In this document: one piece after another, positions 15,659 through 21,452 of the stretch
Layout of the letters: each line of letters begins with the position of its first letter
Numbering within the stretch: the stretch's first letter is position 1
Source of the DNA: Euryarchaeota archaeon UBA52
GTDB lineage: Archaea; Thermoplasmatota; Poseidoniia; Poseidoniales; Thalassarchaeaceae
NCBI GenBank assembly: GCA_002505455.1
Contig: DAVB01000019.1
Span: 744 to 22,195 of the forward strand
Length of the DNA stretch: 21,452 nucleotides
Direction: 5' to 3'
Translations under genes and position numbers: made by a program
The notes under the pieces: generated by a model
Database searches by the model: none
Seen by the model: only the letters and a program-made list of their open reading frames with translations
Told to the model about the DNA's origin: nothing

Positions 15659-17158
15659 GTGCAACTTCCTTATCGTGAAGTCGTGAAGTGCATCCCACTC
15701 ATCGTTGTCATCATGATGATTTCTGTTTCTGCCACAGGTTGTATTTACACGAATGATACAGATGAATCAAACAACGTCGAAGAGAAAACCACCACTCGTA
15801 TATTCGTTACTGGGCCGGATGGTAGACCACTCGATATTCCGCCAATAGCCGCGGATTTCGTGTTCAGCGATGTTGGAGAAGATGGGGCTGAGCCCAGTAT
15901 AGGAATCACCTCCAGTGGGTGTATCTTCTTCATAGCATTCGAGAAGGTGATGAGATCTTGTGACTATGGGCAGTCATGGGAAGAAGTCACTGGCCCGGAG
16001 TGCGCATTTCAGACAAATGATCCATACGGTTGGGTCGACCCGGTCACGGATCGAATCTTCAACGTTCAAATGCAGGGTTTGGAAACATCATGGATATGTT
16101 GGAGCGATGATGATGGGGAGAGTTGGCTCGGAAACCCTCACGACTCAGGGACCACCCCTCTTAACGACCACATAAAATTGGCCACAGGCCCTTGGACAAG
16201 TAACGGGTATGGGATAGGCGGGTCAATTTCGCAGACATTCTACGATCAGGCCGTCTATTATTGCTACAACAAGGGAGTGGGGATTTTCTGCTTCACGAGC
16301 TTTGACGGAGGGGCCACTTTCGAAGCTGGAGGACAGATTTTCGGCCTAGCAACCTCAAATGGCGGCCTCCATGGGGCAATAACCAGCGCTCCAGATGGAA
16401 CCGTGTACGTCACCCCGAGGGTTGAGACCCCCACTGTGATCGTTTCAAAGGATAATGGATTGAATTGGGACGAGTACACCATGGGTGAAGACGTTGGAAC
16501 ACCATATCCGCGAAAGAACTCGGAGATCGCGACAGACACTTTGTCGAATGCATATCACCTTTGGACCGGGGCAGATGAAGGAGTCTACATGTCTAGAAGC
16601 GTGGATTCTGGTGAGACCTGGGAGCAGACTAGTATCAGGGTCAGCCCTTTGGAAGTGATTTCGACTACATTCCCCCAGGTCGATGCTGGAGATCCGGGTA
16701 GGATTGCCATTACATATCTGGGGAGCGAAAACTCCAGTGAGTTGGGGGAGCCCGACATAGATGGAGAAAATTGGACTGGAAACGCCCATTACGCCACCAC
16801 GAACGTCAGCTACCACCTCTACATCACAATCAGTTTGAACGCCTTGGACCCAACGCCTGTCTTCCATACCTTCAGGGTGACAGACGATCCAGTGCAGATT
16901 GGTAGCATCTGCCTCAACAGCGGAGATTGCCGGGATATAGGGGGCTCCAATAGGAACCTGCTCGATTTCAACGACCTTCATATCGATAGGGATGGGAGGG
17001 TCTTCGTAGCATTCGCAGATGGATGTACTAATTCATGTGCTTCAGATTCAAACTCAACAGCCGAGGACTCCAGAAGCAGGAGAGGTTCGATGTACTATTT
17101 GGGGTCCGGACCCAGCCTGTATGAGGCAGTAGGCATGATGGAAATGCCATCCAACTGA
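15659..17158 (+). CDS. Secreted lipoprotein with five Asp-box (BNR) repeats, sialidase-type beta-propeller
   Basis: A 499-residue exported protein. The signal peptide ends in a lipobox (SVSATGC, Cys28) followed by a Thr/Asn/Asp-rich linker. Five Asp-boxes of the pattern S-x-D-x-G-x-x-W/F lie at residues 100-107 (SCDYGQSW), 149-156 (SDDDGESW), 214-221 (SFDGGATF), 263-270 (SKDNGLNW) and 314-321 (SVDSGETW). Their spacing of about 50-65 residues is that of a beta-propeller. The sialidase Arg triad and FRIP motif are not evident, so glycosidase activity is not supported; carbohydrate or protein binding at the cell surface is more cautious. Several cysteine pairs suggest disulfides. It starts at GTG 15659, supported by a TATA-like box. 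Confidence 0.75.
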   Translation: MQLPYREVVKCIPLIVVIMMISVSATGCIYTNDTDESNNVEEKTTTRIFVTGPDGRPLDIPPIAADFVFSDVGEDGAEPSIGITSSGCIFFIAFEKVMRSCDYGQSWEEVTGPECAFQTNDPYGWVDPVTDRIFNVQMQGLETSWICWSDDDGESWLGNPHDSGTTPLNDHIKLATGPWTSNGYGIGGSISQTFYDQAVYYCYNKGVGIFCFTSFDGGATFEAGGQIFGLATSNGGLHGAITSAPDGTVYVTPRVETPTVIVSKDNGLNWDEYTMGEDVGTPYPRKNSEIATDTLSNAYHLWTGADEGVYMSRSVDSGETWEQTSIRVSPLEVISTTFPQVDAGDPGRIAITYLGSENSSELGEPDIDGENWTGNAHYATTNVSYHLYITISLNALDPTPVFHTFRVTDDPVQIGSICLNSGDCRDIGGSNRNLLDFNDLHIDRDGRVFVAFADGCTNSCASDSNSTAEDSRSRRGSMYYLGSGPSLYEAVGMMEMPSN

Positions 17159-17217
17159 AGATAGAATGAGAGAATCCGTACAGTATCTATCATGAACCCA
17201 CCAGTCCGGGGACCGCC

Positions 17218-17637
17218 ATGGATAACCTAATCGAATCAACATCCGAGGAAGGAGATCGAATTAGCCCCACCCTCCAAGACGGGATCAAGAACTATCTGAT
17301 CGATATCGACGGGACCGTAGGCGAGGACATCCCCAATGAAGAGCCTGAGCGAATGGTCACCGCCGAAGCATTCCCAGATGCGATTAGGACGATCAACGCG
17401 TGGTATGACGCCGGTCATAGGATATGCTTCTTCACAGCCAGGACAGAACTCCACAGGGAGATAACCGAGACGTGGCTCAATGAGAAGGGATTCAGGTACC
17501 ATACGCTTCTGATGGGCAAGCCCCGTGGAGGCAACTACCACTGGATCGACAATCACGTGGTCCGAGCGACCCGCTATACCGACAGATTCACCGACATGGT
17601 CACCAAGAAAGTCGAGATTCAAGTCTTTGAGGAATAA
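17218..17637 (+). CDS. Small HAD-like phosphatase-family protein
   Basis: A 139-residue protein with the HAD nucleophile motif LIDIDGT (Asp29 and Asp31 in DIDGT), the second motif FFTARTE (Thr73) and a later K-P-R-G-G-N-Y-H-W-I-D segment (101-111) that supplies the conserved lysine and acidic residue. No cap domain is visible; the length allows only the core fold. Such proteins hydrolyse small phosphate esters, but the substrate cannot be told from the sequence. The nucleophile sits about 28 residues in, so there is a polar N-terminal extension; no better start exists downstream. A TATA-like GTATCTAT lies about 32 bases upstream. Confidence 0.7.
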   Translation: MDNLIESTSEEGDRISPTLQDGIKNYLIDIDGTVGEDIPNEEPERMVTAEAFPDAIRTINAWYDAGHRICFFTARTELHREITETWLNEKGFRYHTLLMGKPRGGNYHWIDNHVVRATRYTDRFTDMVTKKVEIQVFEE

Positions 17638-17679
17638 AGCCGCCAAACCCCTCATTACCTTTAGCTCGAATCGCCCTCT

Positions 17680-18060
17680 ATGGGAAAGAGGAGCTGTGCC
17701 GCCCCCTCTTGTACTGCCATAGAGTTCAGAGAGACCGGATACTGCCATCGCCATCAAGACCTGGCTGAGTTTGGAGAACTCATCAAAAATGACGCCCCCC
17801 CGAGCCCCATCATAATTTCTACGGGGTTAAGCGAACAATCACGAAACCTCACAAAATTCGGCTTCTTCTTCCTCATCATCGGCCTCATTTCGATATTTCT
17901 CGGAAGTATCGACTGGGTTTGTTGCGGGACGCTCATCTTCATAATTGGAGCCACGATGGTAGGCTTTGACGTGCTATCGAATATCCTCCGTCCGGGCCCC
18001 AGAGCAGGACACCTTACAATTCAACGAAGATCAGTCCAGCCCGCCGACCATCTGAGCTGA
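17680..18060 (+). CDS. Small membrane protein with an N-terminal zinc-binding motif
   Basis: A 126-residue protein of unknown function. The N-terminus carries a possible zinc site, Cys6, Cys11, Cys22 and His25 (CAAPSC, then GYCHRH). After a polar stretch come two adjacent hydrophobic segments (about 60-75 and 81-97, FGFFFLIIGLISIFLG and CCGTLIFIIGATMVGF). The polar tail is basic. The zinc motif would face the cytoplasm in a hairpin topology. Its last 30 bases overlap the convergent DUF3147-type gene. No relatives with a known role were recognised. Confidence 0.55.
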   Translation: MGKRSCAAPSCTAIEFRETGYCHRHQDLAEFGELIKNDAPPSPIIISTGLSEQSRNLTKFGFFFLIIGLISIFLGSIDWVCCGTLIFIIGATMVGFDVLSNILRPGPRAGHLTIQRRSVQPADHLS

Positions 18061-18387
18061 CCAAACGCCCAACGCATATGCCGCGATAGTCGCTATAACT
18101 CCTGCAACGAGGGACACCTCGAAGGCCCAACCCCTCCTGATCATTATTGGAAGGACGATGAAAAGCGCCAGCGATGGGACGACCAGCCACAGGATGGACT
18201 CAGCGAAGTCAGCGACCTGAGACGCGTCTCGGGTATCGTGGTAGAGCGCTGACATCGCTAGGATGCTGGTCAGCGGCAAAGAGACGACCAGCGCCCCGAA
18301 GACCGCGGACTTCTTCGCGATCTCACTCGCCGCTACGACTATGCTTCCAGCTAGTAGGCCCTTGCCGATCAGTTGTGCTACGGACAT
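18031..18387 (-). CDS. DUF3147-type integral membrane protein
   Basis: A 118-residue protein with four hydrophobic segments. The opening GKGLLAGSIVVAASEIAKKS followed by GALVVSLPLTSILAMSALYHD closely fits the pattern of DUF3147 proteins, small inner-membrane proteins without a known function. A P-S-L-A-L-F-I-V-L-P segment then a short R-R-G-W-A-F loop leads into the last helix, also as in that family. ATG 18387 is the natural start. The 3' end overlaps the convergent gene by 30 bases and the large lipoprotein gene ends 42 bases upstream on the same strand. Confidence 0.75.
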   Translation of the reverse strand: MSVAQLIGKGLLAGSIVVAASEIAKKSAVFGALVVSLPLTSILAMSALYHDTRDASQVADFAESILWLVVPSLALFIVLPIMIRRGWAFEVSLVAGVIATIAAYALGVWSAQMVGGLD

Positions 18388-18429
18388 GTCGGGGCCATGC
18401 CCCCCCGTGTCCGTGAACCTATCGCCTTC

Positions 18430-21327
18430 TCAGGCGTCTCTCTCCCGACCGGCGAGAGCAGCGCCCAGCAGGCCGATAACGCCCAGGAACGCCCCGAATC
18501 CAGGCAGCTCCTGCCCAATTAGGGCCGAGTCCGCCGAGTACTCCTCGGCCCACGTGTCATAGGGCTGAATCGCATACTCGCCAACGGGACCGCTCACGAT
18601 CGAGATGTCTCCGCTCGAGACCATGCCATCCCCGTCGCTGTCCACGTAGTCGACCAAGACGCCGTCGATCTCCCCGCCGCTCAGCGGGAAGGCCATGACG
18701 ACCGTACACTCGTCCCAGATCGGTTCTGAATCATCTTCCATGTCATCCTCGGAGTCCACGTCGCCTTCATCGCAGTCCAGCATCCTGAGCTCGAAGTCGG
18801 CTATCGGCGCGTTGGCCACCTGATCCACAACGTGCGCGTGCATGACCATCGGGAAGTCGTAATCCTCCCAGCTGTCCTCGCAGTCGTAGTGGACGACCCC
18901 GTGCTCATCTTCCCAGATGCAGATCTCCTCATCATCCTCATGCTGCGGCTCTATGTCGATGTAATCATCTAACATTCCGTTTGTATTGTCGTAAAGGCAA
19001 CTCACTTCATCATCGCCGTCTTCCACATTCTCAAGCAAACCATCAGATCCGGCGCAGTCTCCAAATTCTTCCAAAATCATGCGTAGTTCGAAACCATCAT
19101 GATTCCCAATCCAATCATCGTCTCCACCCATTTCCCATACTAAATCACCGTCTTCACCTATGAAATGGACCCCTTCCCGGGCACCCATCCCGCCAGAATG
19201 ACAGAACATGTAATCTCCGATTTCGTAATCACACGTGATTCCCGAATCGACGATATTGATTTCATAGATTAGGCCCGTTTTCGCAAAACCAGACTCGTAT
19301 TCGATTTCGTACATTATGCCATCATCGAAGCCCATACCCATCATATACCCTGATGAGCATTCGATACTGCCTTCCCTCCATGAGTAGCAGATTCCGGAAT
19401 CATGATGCATCATATCTCCACTACCCTCCTCGAAGAAAGGCATGATGTCGTCAACAGAGAATGTGACTTCGAATTCTACCCAGTCTCCATCTGAAATTCC
19501 AGATGGGGGGTCGCTGTAAAGGTGGGTCACCGTGCTGTTTGCACTGTAGGTCACCAGGCTACCCATTTGGTTGAAGTCAATGAAAGTGTAGTCTTGCTCG
19601 ACGGTGTAGTCGTAGTTGTATGTGCCCCATGTGTCTCCTTCACGGTCCCAGTAGAACGAGATGTCGATTCCCGCTTCTGACTCTCCGCTGTCATCAGCGA
19701 CTGTACTCTCGAGAAGGTCCAGGAGGTCAGCAGAAGTGAGGTGGAGATCACCCACCTCGGTCATTGCTGTGAAGAACTCCTCGAAGGATAGCAGCGCGTC
19801 CGAATCCTCATCTGCCCACTGCAAAATGTCATTGACAATTTCACCTTCTTCTTCCTCTTCCGAGTCTCCGAATGCCTCATCCGATCCATCTTCGCAGTCT
19901 TCCCATCCGTCCATGACGGACCAGGCGTGAACGAGCCCCCCGTCGTCGCAGACCATCATGGGCTCTACCTCGACGAAGATCGGGGTCGCTGTCCTGTCCA
20001 GGGTGTAGTCTATCTCGGGTATTGACACCATTTCGCTCGTGAGGTATGAGAAGGTCATACCCATGACGGACTCCCCGTCGTCCATCTCCATCTCGTAGGA
20101 GTGGAAAGTGCCGTCCCCATGGAGGCGTATGGACATCATAGTAAGGCCATTCTCGTCCATGGTCTGCATGACCATCGTCTGAATCCCGGTTTCCTCCTCC
20201 AGCGTTATCGACACGCCCGAGTCCTCGGGCATCATATCCTCTATGAGGTAATCCTCGTCACCGCACATCTCGTCGATGTCGAAATTATTCTCCAGATAGT
20301 TGTCAAAGTCAGAGAACTCGTCCTCGTCAAGCATTTCATTGTCATCGTAGTCGAAATCGTAAAAGACAGGTTCAACATTGTCGATTATGCAATCGATCAT
20401 CTCAACGGGTATCGAGGGCTCGCCCCTCACGGCAGCTTCGATTTCCCCTATTTCCACGAAGCCATCTCCGTTCTGGTCCATCCATTCGAAGTCGTCTTCT
20501 TCATGTAACTCGTCTTCTTTTTCCTGGGAGTACACCCATTCATATCCCATCTCATAGCACTCCTGCTCCATTCTCGCCTCATCATCGTCTGAATCCCATG
20601 AATCGACCTCTTCGCCAGCATCACCATCGTAGCAGTAAGGATCGAAGTCCTCCCAGTCAGGCTCCTCATCGTCGCGGTGATCATCCTCATCGTCGTCATG
20701 ATCGTCACCCGGCAATCCGCCAGACATGAGCAAGTCCTCCATAGCCATCATGCCCGTCATGCCAAACGAGGCGGCTCTGACGGCCTCCTCCAGATCGGGG
20801 GACATGTCTCTGCTGATCGAGCTGGTTGTGCCGGATTCCCCGACCTCAGAGGCCATTGGGCCCCCGATGCTCGTTGTTACCATGATGTCAGTGCCGCTCC
20901 ACACCATCTCGCTGTCGATGCTAATCATGTCCATGTATGATATCATGGACCTGTTGTACATCGACTGCGACTCCAGGTCGACCATAATCACAGACAGCAT
21001 CTCCATTGACACGCTCATCCCCGAATTGGGGTCGTAACCGCTCATCGACATGCTGTATTCGACTCCTGAGACCCCGCTATCCGAATCAAGCAGGTAGCTC
21101 GAGGGATCGGCTGCCATGGCATCCCCCATAGCGGCCATGAATCTGGCCTCGTTCTCCAGGAAAAGGCACAGGTCATCCGAGCCGGTCGTGACGTCCGGAT
21201 TGAAGTTCTCGGCGTTCTCGTCCGAGCAGCCGATTATCTCGGTGAGGTCATCCAAACCTTCGAGGCAACCGGCCATGGAAGAGACGATCATCAAGAAAGC
21301 AGTTGATAGAGCAGTCACACTACGCAT
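18430..21327 (-). CDS. Very acidic surface lipoprotein with calcium-binding loops and a PGF-CTERM-type tail
   Basis: A 965-residue exported protein. The signal peptide ends in a lipobox (SSMAGC, Cys21). A cysteine-bounded segment follows (Cys34-Cys54, G-C-S-D-E-N-A-E-N-F-N-P), resembling the C-x-D-x-x-A-x-N-Y-x-P repeats of bacterial surface proteins. EF-hand/dockerin-like loops lie at about 284-295 (DQNGDGFVEIGE), 326-337, 506-517 (DEDSDALLSFEE) and 896-907 (DSDGDGMVSSGD). LDL-receptor-A-like pieces (WEDCEDGSDE near 475-484) also occur. The C-terminus is LPGFGAFLGVIGLLGAALAGRERDA, split by eye as P-G-F at 942-944, a hydrophobic helix and a basic end: a PGF-CTERM-type archaeosortase signal. 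The protein is extremely rich in Asp and Glu. ATG 21327 is chosen from a TATA-like box about 27 bases upstream; a TTG at 21351 would overlap that box. The function is unknown. Confidence 0.8.
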   Translation of the reverse strand: MRSVTALSTAFLMIVSSMAGCLEGLDDLTEIIGCSDENAENFNPDVTTGSDDLCLFLENEARFMAAMGDAMAADPSSYLLDSDSGVSGVEYSMSMSGYDPNSGMSVSMEMLSVIMVDLESQSMYNRSMISYMDMISIDSEMVWSGTDIMVTTSIGGPMASEVGESGTTSSISRDMSPDLEEAVRAASFGMTGMMAMEDLLMSGGLPGDDHDDDEDDHRDDEEPDWEDFDPYCYDGDAGEEVDSWDSDDDEARMEQECYEMGYEWVYSQEKEDELHEEDDFEWMDQNGDGFVEIGEIEAAVRGEPSIPVEMIDCIIDNVEPVFYDFDYDDNEMLDEDEFSDFDNYLENNFDIDEMCGDEDYLIEDMMPEDSGVSITLEEETGIQTMVMQTMDENGLTMMSIRLHGDGTFHSYEMEMDDGESVMGMTFSYLTSEMVSIPEIDYTLDRTATPIFVEVEPMMVCDDGGLVHAWSVMDGWEDCEDGSDEAFGDSEEEEEGEIVNDILQWADEDSDALLSFEEFFTAMTEVGDLHLTSADLLDLLESTVADDSGESEAGIDISFYWDREGDTWGTYNYDYTVEQDYTFIDFNQMGSLVTYSANSTVTHLYSDPPSGISDGDWVEFEVTFSVDDIMPFFEEGSGDMMHHDSGICYSWREGSIECSSGYMMGMGFDDGIMYEIEYESGFAKTGLIYEINIVDSGITCDYEIGDYMFCHSGGMGAREGVHFIGEDGDLVWEMGGDDDWIGNHDGFELRMILEEFGDCAGSDGLLENVEDGDDEVSCLYDNTNGMLDDYIDIEPQHEDDEEICIWEDEHGVVHYDCEDSWEDYDFPMVMHAHVVDQVANAPIADFELRMLDCDEGDVDSEDDMEDDSEPIWDECTVVMAFPLSGGEIDGVLVDYVDSDGDGMVSSGDISIVSGPVGEYAIQPYDTWAEEYSADSALIGQELPGFGAFLGVIGLLGAALAGRERDA

Positions 21328-21349
21328 GCACCTTCCAACCCCCCAAACC

Positions 21350-21358
21350 AATTAAAAT
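21350..21358 (-). promoter_or_regulatory. TATA-like box for the large surface lipoprotein gene
   Basis: The minus strand reads ATTTTAATT, centred about 27 bases upstream of ATG 21327, with no ribosome-binding site at the usual distance. This supports a leaderless transcript and rules against the longer frame start at 21351, which would lie inside the box. Confidence 0.6.
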
Positions 21359-21402
21359 CATGGCCGGCTTGTACGATTATCATCAAGACACGGAGAATTT
21401 AG

Positions 21403-21452
21403 TGGTGCAGAGGACAGGATTCGAACCTGCGAAGCACTACGCACTGGGACCT
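21403..21452 (-). tRNA. 3' part of a tRNA, probably tRNA-Leu (anticodon NAG), cut by the window edge
   Basis: Read on the minus strand, the segment runs AGGTCCCAG, a variable arm (TGCGTAGTGCTTC), the T arm GCAGG-TTCGAAT-CCTGT (one G-U closing pair), the acceptor 3' strand CCTCTGC, discriminator A, and an encoded CCA (21405-21403). The long variable region marks a class II tRNA (Leu or Ser). The AG followed by G at position 37 and the GCGTAG-like variable arm match archaeal tRNA-Leu with a NAG anticodon rather than tRNA-Ser. The first anticodon base and the whole 5' half are outside the window. Confidence 0.75.

Noticed and set aside
15659..17158. Reading the Asp-box lipoprotein as a true sialidase
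   Set aside because: Five Asp-boxes are clear, but the FRIP motif and arginine triad are not. Asp-boxes occur in many non-sialidase propellers.
20101..20508. 135-residue plus-strand open frame
   Set aside because: Antisense to the acidic surface protein; its Val/Ile/His-rich sequence is what GAC/GAT/GAG-rich codons give on the other strand.
21328..21351. TTG extension of the large lipoprotein to 21351
   Set aside because: It would start inside the TATA-like box and put eight residues (including Trp, Gly, Cys) before a normal signal peptide that begins at ATG 21327.
1..21452. CRISPR array, insertion sequence or integrated element
   Set aside because: No regularly spaced repeats, transposase, integrase or terminal inverted repeats were seen; the gene content is ordinary chromosomal.

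Overview
The window looks like a chromosomal segment from an uncultured planktonic archaeon of the Thermoplasmatota, most likely Candidatus Poseidoniia (marine group II/III Euryarchaeota). Four things point there: archaeal-type Trm5 and diphthine synthase genes; exported proteins with archaeal lipoboxes, one also ending in a PGF-CTERM-type tail; AT-rich TATA-like boxes about 26 bp upstream of several start codons (leaderless transcription); and frequent AGA/AGG arginine and ATA isoleucine codons. The lineage is inferred from gene content and style, since no phylogenetic marker was compared.

Layout. Bases 1-741 hold the tail of an upstream gene and a YczE-like membrane protein. A polyprenol/dolichol kinase-like membrane protein (709-1401, minus) diverges from a two-gene operon of a cystathionine-type PLP enzyme and a LysE-family exporter (1478-3287). 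Next is a minus-strand pair, dphB (diphthine synthase) followed by a 565-residue protein of unknown function (3279-5837). Trm5 (5942-7099) diverges from dphB, so two translation-fidelity genes share a 104-bp spacer. On the plus strand follow a multi-pass membrane protein with a GIDE-like domain (7151-8560), an MMPL/RND transporter (8597-10792), a membrane-anchored protein with a cytoplasmic C2H2-like finger (10880-11527), a small zinc-ribbon protein (11589-12104) and an M50 intramembrane protease (12168-13028).

Bases 13030-17158 form a hydrolase and surface-protein section: a secreted M28 lipoprotein peptidase and a DDAH-type amidinohydrolase (minus-strand pair), divergent from an Asp-box beta-propeller lipoprotein. 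Then come a small HAD-like protein, a small zinc-finger/two-helix membrane protein, a DUF3147-type membrane protein (minus), and a 965-residue, very acidic, calcium-binding-type surface lipoprotein with a PGF-CTERM-type tail (18430-21327, minus). The window ends inside a minus-strand tRNA gene, probably tRNA-Leu(NAG).

The segment is very compact: all four convergent gene pairs overlap or abut, and no stretch over 300 bases lacks a gene. I saw no insertion sequence, CRISPR array, integrase or other sign of a mobile island. The items most worth a second look are the GIDE/MMPL pair, a possible regulated-intramembrane-proteolysis set (10880-13028), and the doubly anchored, compositionally mosaic surface protein at the right end.
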